NCBI RefSeq assembly: GCF_026151205.1
Contig: NC_087076.1
Location: 22,686,828 to 22,750,827, forward strand
Direction: 5' to 3'
From: Bolinopsis microptera
Taxonomy: Eukaryota; Ctenophora; Tentaculata; Lobata; Bolinopsidae
DNA: 64,000 nucleotides
A program made the translations under genes and the position numbers. Positions within the stretch are counted from its first letter, which is position 1; the number at the start of each line of letters is the position of its first letter. The notes under the pieces were generated by a model. That model was not told the origin of the DNA, made no database searches, and saw only the letters and a list, made by a program, of their open reading frames with translations. Positions 10,801 to 25,800 of this stretch are shown in pieces.

Positions 10801-13800
10801 TCTCATGATTAACTTACGTCGTGGACGCAGGGTTGTACTGCGTAAGTATTTGGGTTAGTGCTCGGCCATGTATAATCACCGTACACTACGTTCACTTCGT
10901 CTTGTGATGGGCAGCCACCTGTTGATACTAGATTATATAATAAATAACAAGACAATTAAAATGAGATGTAATTTTTGAACCAGAAATTAATGTTCACCAT
11001 CAAACTGTCAGCAGTGTGTGCTCAACAGTTGTATTATTAGTGATCCAACGAACACTCAAAAGTTTTCCACAAACTCCAAAGATGATGCAGTTTTACACTT
11101 GAAATTTCAATGATGAGAACACATTTGGGTAGTCGTACTCGTATAAAACGATTTTTATTAAACGTGATAAAGGGACAAAAATCTGTCACAATGTTTTGGG
11201 ACACAACTGTGGAGGACATCGTTGCTTCGCGCCACGCACATTGTCATGTTTGCTTCGTTTTAAAGAGCAAAGATCTGAAAGGGCGGTTGGCAACGTCAAT
11301 CAAGGCTAGAATTTTTAGCATCGCGTTCAACACAGGTCCCTAAGTTCGTAGCAAAAGAGAAAACGTTTGCGGTGCGAAGTTACAAAATCAGAAAACAAGT
11401 TCGATACAAAAGGAAAAGCTTTTTTTGCTTACCACATTTGTTACTGTTAGCTAGATCACAGTTATCTGAAAGAAAATGTATTTTTATTTAAAACGCTATG
11501 TCTCAGGGCCGTGCCCACAATAAAATAATTCTCAATGATAAATTTATTTAACCATCAAATGAAATTTGTATACGATCTGGTTGTTACTATCGATATCGGA
11601 TTCAAACTTGTAAGCAACAACATCCAATGGTTGCAAGGTGCAGACCTTATCAAGACCGATCCATTCCCAAAAATGTAAAACTCCACAATATGAATTAACT
11701 ACCAAGAAACCAATTGATCTAGTTGAATTGGGTTAAAGGTACATAATGAAAGGAAAATATTTAAGACGTGGTTGTCACTCACTGTTAAACAACAACACCC
11801 AATGGATGCAGGTTGCAGACCCTATAAACACCGGTCCATATCGGAAAATTAAGAGACCCACTAAGGCCAAAAATGAATCAAATTGTGGTGGTTGAAGTTG
11901 AAAGAAATGTGTTGAAGGTATGAGATGAGGGATGAAACATACCTGGAACCTCCACACATTCAATGTAATCGCCCCATCCTGCGGCAAGGCACAAGACAGA
12001 GGTAGTGGTAGCGTTTCCTAGCAGTTCAGTTACACTGTCAACTATGTTAACAACAAGGTCACCCTGGAGCGTGGGAACTTTTTATTGTCAAACAACCTAA
12101 AACTAAATATATGTACACGAACACCGGAGTTTGTGATATATTGTCTATCAAATTGTCTGTACTGAAGTATCGAAGAGAAAGGCTGTGGAAGGATAAAATT
12201 TAATATAAATTTCGGGATATCAAGTATTCTGAAGAGGTGAATCAAGTCTTACCGGACAGGTGAGCGTGAAAGGCACGTTACTATCTGGAGACAAAAAGTC
12301 TGAAACGACTTGTTCGCTATCTTCCAAACTCACGGTTACTCCCGCGTCCGTCAAAGTAGATTTACTACAGGCATCTGGAGAGGGAGGTTTAAAGGTTACA
12401 AAATAATAAAATGGAAGGAAATAATAATAAAATGGACATAATGAGTTGGAGTTTCGGTTTCAAACAGAAGGGTGTAAGCAGTTATTTAACAAGGTAGGGA
12501 AGAATTAAAACGTTGCCAAGGAGAACTAAAAATCAAAAAGTTATGCGGTGGCAGAGAAGGTGGCTAAGTACTGTAGTGTGAGTAAAATCTCTATAATATG
12601 GAAATATTAAAGTGATGATCAACAATCAAAAAAACTTACAAGTTGTAACTTCAACTTCAACAGGATCACTTGTCAGTACTGTTTCCGTTTCACCAACATT
12701 TCCCTCGGAGGTCATTGAAATTTTGTAGGCAACATTTGATTCTAGACCTGTAAATTTATGACTAACTGGTGTAACATCACGCTTTCTTCGTGAAGGTAGG
12801 TTATCATCCCCACTTTCGCTGATGGTATTAGCTGGTACAACTGGCTCAGGGTAAACATACTCCATCACAACTGTCCATATTTCGGCAACCTTTTTGGATA
12901 CCTTTAAGCGGTAAGTGAAACCTTCTTCTGGCACGAATTCTACTGTAGCAGTATTGTCAGTCAACACTATTTTTGAGGAATCTATTGGTGTTGGGAGTGT
13001 TGGTCCTGAGAAAAATTGTTCGTTTAATTTCGTGTCAAAAGACTTATTTTATCTTTTTATGGTGATTTTGGTGCCAATTGCTCCAGTCCCGATATCACAA
13101 ATGGCAAAACTTTTTTTTCCTAGTAGTGTCATAATACAAGATACAACAAGAATTGTGCTACATAACACCATTTATCCTCACCTTGAGTGAAAGAGTGTGT
13201 GACTGTCTCGGAGGGTGTATCATCATCAGTCAGAACCGTGACAGTGAAAGTGTACTCTGTGAGTGGAGTAAGATCATCGTACGATATAGTAACTTCCTTA
13301 GCGGCACCAAAATCTTTTTCTTCAATAACTTCGGCCTTGCTACTCAGAGTATACTGAAATTGTTATGATTGTCCTAATCTACGTGAATAGCCAGGCTTGA
13401 GTTTGATGCAGACAAGATTGTGGTGACAGTTCAACAAAGTTGGTTAAGGGGGCAGAGGGGGTCTTCATAATAAATACGAATCAAGACTTACCTTGACTTT
13501 GGTGTTGCCTCCTGGACTGGTATCGGCTAACTTGATTGTCACATCGCGGGCGGTTGAGGAAACTTCAACGTCCGTGATGGTCGCAGAAGCGTGACCTAAA
13601 AACAGTTCCTCAGTTTAACCAAAAATTGACATTAACTCCAAACATGTTCCGACATATCGAATAAATATTTTGCATACATAATGACATGTACGCAAGCTTA
13701 TGAGACTATTACTCTATTTAAAAGTGTTCAACAAAAGTATTTTTAAAATGTAGAATTAAAAAATATATAATATACACTATACAGTGCGAATAAGTACACA

Positions 13801-16800
13801 TTTTTTATTAACCTCAAAACATTGTACTCCTATTTAAAACTTTGAAAAACATAAAATTACCAGTGTTGAATTCTTTGGTCATATCTCCGCCGGGTCCTTT
13901 GTCAGTGCTGGAAGATATCACAACAACATAGCTCTTGAGAGGCTCTAGGACACTGCTCCAATCGTATTCGGTCTGGCTTACAAGATCGGCTATATCTAAA
14001 ACAACGTTTTATTAAGTTGGGTACGATAGAGTTATCTTTGTAATTGTATGGTGCAAACTGTTGGGAACAGTCCACGTTACAATCGCAATTCTTCTATATA
14101 AACTGGAAGCCAGTTCTAGAAACGAATATTAGGTTATTTTTTAGGTTATTTTAGTTAACTCTGGAGATAAGTTCCTTAAATCATAATTTTAATGATGACA
14201 AATATCAACAACAGCTCAGATGTATAGCTGTTTAGTAACGTTTATTTCTCAAACATGGAGATTATGATTCACAGTTACACAAATTAACTTACTCTTATCA
14301 TCGTAAGCTTGTTTCTCTTCACCATCCTTCTCACTTATCTTCATTGCATACACTGGTTCGTATGAGCCGATTGCGGTAATTTCTCCAATATCAGCAGGCA
14401 AAGTGTCTTTGAAAATCATAGTTACAGTTTTAGCGCCGACAACACTAATCGTGACGTCACCTGAAGAAATGACAAAAATTAGGAAGTTACGAATCAAATA
14501 CATGTACAGTAAATAATAGCACTAGACGGCAACACTGTTAATAATAGCGGCTGTTAACTAGTCATACAGCACATCGTGAGTTTTATCGAAATATATGATA
14601 TGTGAGTACATATTATATAGCAAATACCTGCGTCCAAGGGCGGAGGTCCAACATAAAATCCGGTAACGTCATTTTTAGTCAGATAAACTATATCTTGGCT
14701 TGGATATATGATCTGATAGACATGCAGTGAGAAACCATTTTTTAATTTGGCTTTCCAATCAGCATCAGAAGTAGATAGAGTGTACGGGCAATCGTAAGTA
14801 TCGGAGTCTGCGTTGATAGTAGTAATGGTGCAAATTATATCACCAGTACTGTCCGCGACTTGCACTGCGAATATCTTCCAATCATCAAATCTGAATTGGT
14901 TATAAAGTTAAAATTCGGTTGAGGGAAGCGAAGAAACTTTTTCCAAACCTTTTGAAGATTACAAAATGAAGCAATGAACATGACCCATGAATACGGATGT
15001 GTTGTTTTGCATGTAACAATGATACACGGTGTTTTGAAACAGCTGATTCCGTGATTCGTACCAGATTGGGCGCTGTCTCACAACAAAATACTTCGGGTCC
15101 CCAGTCGTAGTTAAGTCTGTAGTCAAGCACAGATTTTATTTTGTTGAAACTGATGGTATCTAAAAAAGGTATCCAATAGACTTACGTATCTCTGTCTGAA
15201 GGCAATACCACAGAAGCTGTAAAGGTGTACGATCCGGTTGACGCTGTTGGTGCACCCAACTTTGGGACAGCTGAAGTAATTTAATTTGTTACTGACGCAG
15301 AGATTATACAAGGCCGTTCACAAAAAAACTTTAGACTTGATAATGGCCCATGGTAAAACTATCCATAAAAATGGTATCTTAGTCCCCGGATCTTGGCTAG
15401 TCGGAGAGCTGGAACGAAGAAATCGGAGACAGTGCAGTACGTACTTTTCAATTTGAAGAAATTATCAGGAAAAAAGCAGAGAAAAATAAACACGTCGTGA
15501 CTGTACACAGTTAGGTTTTGGAAATGAGACATGTGTTGCGTGCCTCAGAACATTTTGTATTGCTATGAAAATGGCAGGGATTATTTTTTTGGCGAGAAAA
15601 ATTCTTCAATTCTGTTCAATTTAGTTTAACTTTCGTTTAATTTTCTCTTTGGAAGCATAAATATCTAAATTCAGTTATCCGTAATGAGACATGTTTTGAA
15701 AAAGTTGGGACCGGAACTGGACATCATTAGTCTCTGTGTCCCACTTGTTTTAAATTCGTACACTTACCAAGGCACCAATCTTTGCCAGCAATATGTGTTC
15801 CTGCCTCCTTCAATTCTACTTTTGTATTATCGTTAGGATCTTTCTTACACTCAGCATAAGACCCAATTGCTCTTTTGGTAACATCGAAAGCCATGACATA
15901 GTCGTCACTAGAACAAGTAATTTCCACCTGTTCACCCAAGGCAACTTTGGTTCCGGTCTGACTTCCTGCGGCGCTAACGATGGTGTTGGCGTTAGGGTTG
16001 GGAATCTCAGTTACCTGAAAAGAGGGAGAATTACTTTTCAAAATGTTTTGTCTTAAATCCATCTCCAAGATATTATTTTCACCTAACAACTATCACGCTG
16101 ATACATTTAAGAATTGCATAGTGCATGTAACCATATCGGTTCAAAGTTTGTCGGTAAAACTTGATTTAGTGCAAATCAGACTTGACAGACTCGAAATCTT
16201 TTACCAAATTTGAAATAGAATTAATGTTAATGAGATGGCTATTTTAAAAGTCACTTGCAACGTAACCATGGTAACAATGGTAACAGCGGTTCTCCTCTGT
16301 ACCAAAGGTAAACCTAAATAGTAAAATTGTGTTACAATCAACACTGTCACTACTAAAACACTTACCGAACACGAAGGGTAGCATTTCTTTAAAACTATAT
16401 CATCTCCGTTTGTTCCACATTCAGCCTCAAATATGTTCCCTGTAGTTCCTTCCACTGTCATCGTTTGATCTTTACATTGGAATTGCACCTGGTAATTATC
16501 TCGTCACATGAGAGAGTACAACTAGAAAAGATCACTTTGAATAAATCATCGACAATTGCACAATGTTTAATGTTTATACATTGAATCATGCACGCGTAAA
16601 AATCAAAATGAGCAAATCCTTATAAAAATAATGTACGATAAGAGCGTCCCTTTGTTATTTCTCAAGATTATTTCATGGATGTAAATTTAGAATGTGAACT
16701 TAGTCTTTTCACTAATGTCGAAAGGTAAATAACCAAAGCTTTTACAATTCGAGTTCAGGCAACTTATAACCGTGATCAATAGTGAATAGAGTGCTCGGCC

Positions 16801-19800
16801 TTGTTCAAGAAAACCAGCCTTCGGTTTGTCAAGGCCCACAGTACAATTTTGAGTTATTACCTTCTTTGACATAGGTTTAAAATCCTACCATTCTACCCTC
16901 CTACCGGCCTCTTGGTCAAAATGAACGGTTATACGATTTAACTTACTTTCTCTCCCGGATTAATCAACATGCGATTGTATATAGTCCGTGGGTTGCCAAT
17001 CAGGAATGTTGCAACTAAAGAATAGTCCAATCCGATAAGAGAGCAAGGTTCTGAAAGATAAAAGTAACATGCGACATGCAGCTAAACGTGCAGAGATATT
17101 TTTTCAACAGCGAAGCTTGCCTTTGTGTTGGGAGGTATGGAAGTGGCTTCGGGTGCTAATGCGGCAAAAGTAGTATCGCCACCATTGTCTTTGACTTTAA
17201 GGAAGTCGAAGAACTGGTCGAGTTCATTTTTGGTTGGTAATTTGCACATGTCTGAAAAAAATATTAGATAGTTCATCATCTATTTAGGAATCCTAAAACT
17301 TTGTTTAAAAGTACTGAATCTTTCCCACTACCCAGGATGTACGTTTGCCGACATACATCTATGCATGCATTTTTCGTCAATATGACCCGTACAACTATAT
17401 AATAGACAGTATGTCTATACACAATACACATTTATAACAACCTTTAATCCAGACACGAACTCAAAAATCATATTTTAATGGGTGGGAGATGCATACCTCG
17501 AAACATGACACATTTTAATAACCATATACATCCCCCGGCGATCTCTGACATCGTATAATCTATATATAAATTTACAACAGCGCCCAGCGGACAAATTATG
17601 TTGGACTAAATAGTCCGACGACAATCGTTACCTTGGTTACGACTCATAACCATGGTCACTGGTCAGGTGTCACCTTTATAGTGCTATATTGCTATGAGGT
17701 TTAAATGTGAAATTATTAGAAATATTTTAAATTTTATTTTAGTAGACGTGTTTTATTTGCTTCTTAAACAGCAAACATGCTCTTTAACTTTGAAACTATC
17801 TGCAATCTTATTATTATAGTCTGTTTTACTTTTCCGAATTTTTCTTGATTCCCATTTTAAGACTGTTTTAAGGCCGTTATATTTCTCACTCCTATCCATA
17901 TTTTTCGTCCTTATACTCTAATCATAATCTGCCTAACATTATGTTCAAAAATCAAAACAAAATGCACATGACTTACTGTAACACTTTATGAGGTCTTTGA
18001 ATTGAGCATTTTCAAAGTCGTATTTCGATGCATCACAAAAGAATTTGGTGTTTGCTTCAACGTTCTCGGTAAACAGAAACACTTTGTCGTGTTTGCAACC
18101 AATAATGAGTAGTGGTGTGTTGAGAGCAACCTCCACTACATTTAAGGCAGCCCGAAACCCGCTAGCGATCTTAGCGTATTCGACGTTATATTCTGTCTTG
18201 ATGATTGACTGCGAAAATGAGGTTTGAAAAAGTTGGGTTACGGCTATAAACCGATCGGATAGTTCAATCTTTACTCAATCCCAAAAATGGGATAGAGTGG
18301 ACCGATCAGCCGAGGTCCAAGGATCGACCGGAACCACTTTTTACGGAACCCGTAAAAGGAATGATTTAAAATTAACTTAAACTAGTGTTCCCAAATGGCA
18401 CCTAGGATAACACCGCGGTCGCTCGCCTGACACAGGAACAAATAAAAGACGATGGTACAATCGCAGAGAAGTAAATGTGGTGCATGTAATGTTCATGAAT
18501 AGAGGAGTTGAAAGGCTTAAACAGTGACTATCAAAATAAAATCGTCTGATTAAAAAATTATCAGAAACGTATTAACTTACAATATCACAAGGAGCGTGGC
18601 ACGATTGAACGACAATTGCACTTGGCGATGCTCCATCGGCCACCTCTTCACATTCGATTTCATCCTCTTGCCCATACGGTAAATGATAATCGCCATCTTG
18701 GCACTCAAGTTCATATTCTTCGTCTTGAGGGACCGACAATATTGTTGCAATTTCATTGTCAAATTTGAACAATATTCCATGATCTGCAAGTACCGTCAGC
18801 GGGCAGTCCTCTGAAAGAAATAAAAGTTATTGGTCTATATTCTATAATACTGGTAATAGTCTTTAAATTTATGGGTTTATGCATTTGAAAATATCGTAAG
18901 CACGGAGTAGTCTAAAAACAATCTTTTTAATCGGAACGAAGAATTACTCTTTTATCTAAGAGCAAATTTGGAAAATGCAAACAGACTCAGAGTAATATTG
19001 TCGAAAAAATCGTACTCAGGTGTGATATTCTTTCTGATAGCAATGCACGATTTAACCAGCCTGATTCTCTGTAGGTTGAAAAGATACAAGATCAATTATC
19101 CGTTTGTGGAAATTGGATGTTATTTGAGCCGATATGGAAGGTTAGGGTAACAATGATGACTAAACATTTTTTGTTGATATGAAATATTTGTCAAAGCACG
19201 AAAAATAGTATGTCCGAATAGTACATAATCAACGGGTCTTGAAGCTTATCCGTTAGAATAAGTCCCCGTTATGTCATCAGAAGTGACAATCTCTTCTCCT
19301 TTCTTTGAGAAAATTCCCACTCTATTTCGCATTTTGCAGTTTTTCATTATGACAAAAGCGGAAGTCCTAATTTCAGGAGTAATGCAAACTTCTTCAATTC
19401 GATTGGGCGACATCTGTCCGACAGCGACATCTGTCCGAAAGCTGAATTAGGGATTTCGGACAGATGTCGCAGTCGGACAGGAGTCGTTTTTGGCGACATC
19501 TGTCCGAATTTCGGATCATATTGTAATTTCGGTTCACATTCGTATTTCACAAGCTCACGGGTAATCTCGTGACGTTCTAAAGCTGATGTGATCCCTTAAG
19601 ATCTGATCCATCGATACGTGATTGACTAGTTGAGAACATGATCGTGCTAGCCGTACCCAGAAAAGCAGCTAACAGACACCCTTCTAACCCGAGAGATCTG
19701 GAAACGCTCTCCATTCCTGCAAACTACATCCTCTCTACCGACAACGAACCAATGATGCTCTGGGACTCTGGATGGGACGAACAGACTATAACAGCAACCC

Positions 19801-22800
19801 TATGGATTTCCTTAAAGCTATCGGAAATTTGACTATGCTTTAGATTTGATTCTGTGATATTGTATTATATTGAATTAATTTATATCATTTAAATAACATT
19901 GAAACTATTGTCTAATTTATCGACATCAAATGAAAATAAACTGTGGTAGTAAACTATGGCTCAGATCATATCTCAAATTGGACATGTTACGTATACAATT
20001 TAGCAAGTAACAGTTTAGATCATGTTTCTAATTGGAAATGTGTCGTATTGAAATCAGGTCACAATTTCGGACAGATGTCGTTTTTTTCTGGTACCCTGAT
20101 TCGGACAGATGTCGCTGTCGGACAGATGTCGCTGTCGGACAGGAGTCGTGTTACCTTCAATTCCACCTCCACTACCCATTAAATCTTACCATCATTTTAA
20201 AGGCAATGGATAGAAATATTTAAAGTAACGTACCTCTACACTTCTTGATGTCGTAAATCCCTGATAAGGTTGCACTGGTAGTGCCACTACTATAAATGCA
20301 ATCCAGCTCTTGTGTGTTTCTGAACTCGGATTTGACTTTGTCTTCAAATGAAGTTCCAGTGTCACATTGGTAGTTGATTTTTTGACCTACCAATGCCGTT
20401 GCAGTTAAAAAGTATGCCTTTGCGTCGGCTTCCAGTGTCACTTCAGATGTGGCACATTCTGAAAACAATAGAAATATAAAAAATTAGAATAAGGTCAAGA
20501 TAAAATTTACAGCTAACAGCTGGCTATTTATTTGCGTTAAGTGGAAGGTATAGACTATTTAAGGCGAGCTCACATATACTTGTAGACATATGTTCAACGA
20601 TTTATCCTAACTAGCAGGAACCCGTTAAATATAACGGTGTCAAGACTCAAGATACTGAAATAATTATTACCTATTTAATTGGCGTTTTTGACACCACTTG
20701 GGGGTCCAAATTTTCGGCTCTAAAATCATTATTCCTCGGCCAATTTTTTATTTTTTCATGCTGATTTGGAGGATATTAAAGCATTTGACCCAGCCAAAAA
20801 AGTTTCAGTTGTATATCTTTTACGGTTTTTGCAGAAAGTTGCGTTAAAGTCGATGCCGTGGTGTCAGTAAAATGGCACAGATATATATATATCGTCTCGC
20901 TTTATATATAGTAAGATTTCATCAAGATAGCTTCGTCAGGACACGATGAACTAACACCTGGTTTAGTCTCTTAGTGGTAAAATGTTAGGGAAGCTATCCA
21001 TAACCATAACCACAGCCCTAACCCTAGCCCTAAACAATCGAATTCGTGTTTTACTACTACTAGCCTGTCACGTGAAGAAAACAGTTATTTGCCCATAACT
21101 CTCCAGGGTATCATTTTTATCCTACGTCATGAGGCCGAGGATGATTCGGAATCAGTGTCCAAAAATACACCGAATTAGATAATGTTTATACCTTAAGAGC
21201 CTTTTCACAAGACTTTTCTTAAAATTTGGGTGAGCAATTTAGTGGGAGCGAGAATATTTACCATTCCAACGATAAACACACCGTAGCACTATATGGTATG
21301 ATACTTAACCTTTCATCACCAGGATATATAACCAGTGTACCGTAGTGTGTTTTGTCGAAGCTGTGTTGCAAAACGTCGACATTTTAATCGTCATTACATT
21401 GACAGTAGTCAAATCATACTGTCAACTTTTCGCTGTTTCCAAAACCTTTCAGGAAAAAAGAAAGTCGTAGAAGGCAATAACTTAATAAGAACTTACGATA
21501 ACACTTTTTGTCACTGTAATTTGTTACAGCGCCACTACATTTAATAGCATCAAATGCGGTGGTACCATCATCACGCCCATACCCTGGTTTGCATTCCAAC
21601 TGAAAAGAAATTCAAATCATTAATTTGCATTTAATCAAATGTTAAATCTTATCCCAATTCCAGACCTTAATTCGAGGTGTCTATCTGCAGATGTAGGGGT
21701 GACGGGGGTCTCTCTGCAGATGGCACCCCTATCAGGCGGGTACAGTTTCATCCAATGTTTATGTTGGACTGTCCAGTTGAAAGATTCTATTTCACTAATT
21801 TAACTAATAAAATGACCATTCATAAATTATGTGATAAATTAAAACTCACGTTTATTTCTGTACCAGCGGGATAGAACGTCTCTGTTTCAAAATCGAGATC
21901 CATCACCACGGTATCGTCAATGGTTGGTTTTGTACACGCGGCTGAAAAATTGCGTTCGTTCAACATTACAGAATGAGAAACCACCAATCGTTTGGACACA
22001 TGCACATTTGAAACTCGAATTAATATAAAATTACACGTGATGCCCATATTAGGCGATGAAATGGTTAGGCACGGCGGTTGGATTTTTCAGATAACTCACC
22101 TTCACATTTTACGAGGTTATACATAGCCATGATATCAGTGGTTTGAGCAACGTCCTGTATACAATTAAAGCTGACACTCGTGAAATCCCCAAAATCTGAA
22201 AAGTCCGTAAGGCTGTCGTCTTTTCTTAACATATACCTGGAACAATTTACAGCTATTTAATCGAATAATATAAATTGTGATTTTCTCATTTTATCCGAAA
22301 CCCACAGTAGCTTTATTTAATTGTTTTAACTAGCAAGATCCCGTTTAGATCTAAAGTCAAGAGACAACAGTATTTATAAGTTTACGATTATAAAACCACT
22401 TGGGGTCAAAATGTGGGGACTTCTTATTACTTGGTCAATTTTTTAGTTCTTCGTACTGTTCAAAAGGCCATAAAAGCATTCGACCCAGTCAAAAAAGTTC
22501 AATTTTCAATTGAGCCGCTAAGGTCATCCCTCTTTTATATCTATGTTATCTAAGTTATCAAGTAAGTATGTTATCAATCATGTCACATGTGATATGGTGA
22601 GTGCTGAAATCTGCCATTTGTTGGCTGTAAATCAGATTTTCACCATTTTTGTGTCAAACCAAAAATAAGTAAACCAGAGATACAACTGTCGACAGACTTA
22701 TTTGAGCGTAATATTTACTTACATTGTATTTGGATTCGAGTCTTGTTTACATTTAAACGTAACTGCCTGCCCCAAGTATATTCTGTCGTAAGAGTCGTAG

Positions 22801-25800
22801 TTACCAGGAACTATTGCCACTTCATCTATTATCGTTTGGGTAAAAGGGTTGTCTGCAAGATCCTTTGCACTGTTGCCCTCCAGTTTGCAGCCTGAAGGTT
22901 GCAATTTAAGTAACATATAAAAAGGAGTCTTAATAAAGATTCTTGTACTATACAAAATATGTACTAGACAAATGGATTAAAATCCCATAACACACAACCC
23001 TTTGCTCGATAAATCACAATTAAGGTGTGAAGTTGGCAAGCACTTACTTGATGTTTGAGCTGCAACACATCTGCTACTGTCACTGACCCAACAACAATGT
23101 ATAAGGTTGCACTTCCCTACAAAAAATCTAAGACAGCTAGCGCGCTCTAGCTGTCTTAGGAGGCAATTTCTAAGACAGCTAGAAATGAGGGTTGATGCGC
23201 GCTAGCTGTCGTAGGTAGCTGTCTTAAAAAACTGAGCTAGCTACGACAGCTAGCAATGACAGTTTAACCCCCATTATAATGAGGGTTTATAGATTTTGCG
23301 TCGCGCAAATAATGCCACGTAAATTGTTGTCATTATCACGTTTATTTATAAAATACAGGTTCGGTTTCCGCGCGCAGAGAATTAATCCGAAATTTTGGCC
23401 TAGTTTTCGAAAAAAATTTGTCAATTTTTAAGGCCCGATATCCTTTATTTTGTTTATAAACTGAGTTGAATTTGCTTTGGTATGATAGGTGGCATATGAA
23501 CTAACCTTTCCAGCCAGTTTTGAATGATTCTAGGTCTCTTTGCCTAACTGGACTAGCGCCTAAATCCATGAATTAGGCCATAAGACCAGTTAGTTCAGGC
23601 GACCGTTTGGGGTCTAATACTACTTTAAATTGAAGTTTAACAGACCAACAGTCCACCTTTAGTCGCTTGGCCTAACTGGACTGACGGGCTACAGTGTGAT
23701 GAGACCCGTACGTGCACCGTTTTACTCACCATGAGCTGACAAAGCATGCTATATGAGCCCGATGACGTGCTTCGACGAGTAAGTGGCCATGCTGACGTGA
23801 TCCATGTCTATATCTCTCATCAATAAAGAGCTCGTTAGCTCACACATACACAAGGGAATCAGCTGTTTTCAGGGGGATCACCAATATTTCTGGACGCTGC
23901 GCTGGATCCAAAAGGACCCCTTTCCTCAACGGCTATATACTTATATAATATGTACTTGACTAATTAATTTGGTCCATGTCATCGAGCTAGGATATAGCAT
24001 GCCCTGTCAGCTCATGTTAAGAGCAATACAGTGCACTTACGGGTCACATCACTCATGCAGTTAGGCCAGGTGACCTCAAGTAGACTATCGGCCTAAAATC
24101 TGCCCTAAGTTAGGAATAGGCCATCCGTCCGTTTGTTCAGTATACTATTACTTGTTAGGCCATTAGTCAAGTTAGGCCAAGCGTCCAGTTAAGCCAACAG
24201 ACCCGGTACCCTCTCTACCATGCCAGATTGATTACAAGTCAGCCCTGGCATACCTATTGCCTCAAATTTCTGTCCCAAATTTGTCTCAATGTGCCAAAAT
24301 CCGGGATTCATGAGTGCGGCAAAAATTGCGACAGAAAGTGGCCGCCAGTCACCGTTGAAATAGTAACACGGTTCAAATACCTGACTGCATGAATTATACT
24401 TCTTTTTGTAAATCAGATACAAGCCACTTTCCATCTATTCATTACTTCCGATACAGTTACCCAAATGATGGAATACAAATTAAAATAACAATCAAATTAT
24501 ATGAAATAATATGAGGGCATTTAAGTTTCAACCAATCCGACAACCAACTATGCTGTCATAATCAGTTTCTGTATTATATGCCATGATTTGAGGATATAGT
24601 GTAAAAACCAATCCGAGGCCGATGATAATAATACGACATTCTTGCTCGTTGCGAAGCTAATTTTCAGTCTTTTGATATTTTGTAATGCTTTAACGAAAAC
24701 GCTTTTATATTCCAATTTTCAAAGTGAATGTTATTTATAAAGAAGTACACAGAAGTTCCGAATCTCAAAATGTCAAACTTTAAATATTATACGTTCTGCA
24801 GATATCGCCAGTCTTGTAATTGGCTCTTAAAAATTGACTGATATTCAAAATATCCAATATAATGTAACTCATTTTTTGTTTTTAAATAATAGTCCTTTTA
24901 TCCTAATAACACAATTTCAGCTGTCGTCGGCGACCATTTGTTCAGAAGATAATCACGTTTCTTGGCTGCCACTCTTTGTAACTTCGTAACCTGGATAAAA
25001 AGGTGGATTAATTGTGGTTTATCTGATTCTGTTCTATCCGCGATTGTTTTATATCAAGACAAGGTGGACACTGAGGTTGATCCAGCGACCAATCAAATAT
25101 GGAGGGCAAGAGCCAAGAGGAAGCAAATGTAAGTAATATTGACAAACCAGTTGTGTCGCTGTCCAGTGTCTTTGCTGCGTGGATTTATCTTGTCGACACA
25201 GCGGTTCGTGTCAAATTGACCACATTTGTGAACGCTGAGGAAGGGAATTCGGATTACAAATTTATAATAGGGGAAGTACGGCTCTTTATAAAGATATGAT
25301 TTAGTAAAAGTAATTGCTGAATCATTAACACAATGAAAATGTGCATTGTATTGTAGATTGTATTTAACTGCAGTCAATGAATAAAAAAAGTCTGGTTCGT
25401 AGCTGAAACTTTTTCCGCCACAGTAAATGTTTTTAAATCGGATAGAATATTTAAAGGGGAAGCCAAGGGGTATTTTTGGGTACTTTGGGGGATTTCATTC
25501 TGGGGGATTTCGAAGGCGTTCATAGGCTATCGCTATCCATTATCGGTATGAAATCTTTTATCTAGATAAACAGATAAAGATTTAGGTTTTATCTAGACAA
25601 AACCGATCATTTTTCTGCTGAAGGCTAAAGCCAAAATGTTATCCAAATTTCATAAAAAACTAATTGTCGACTTTAAACATTGTTTTACCAGTAATCTTGG
25701 CAAATAAAAGTACCACTTCCTTTCTTTGAAAATAGTAAAGCACCAGTTTTCTTCTCCTAGAAAAGTAGTGCACCATGACCATTTCTCCTCAAAACAATAG

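Noticed and set aside
25093..25377. 94-codon ORF present in both palindrome arms (25093-25377 and 35379-35663)
   Set aside because: Conservation only reflects arm identity; no family features, and it overlaps an antisense open frame of similar quality.
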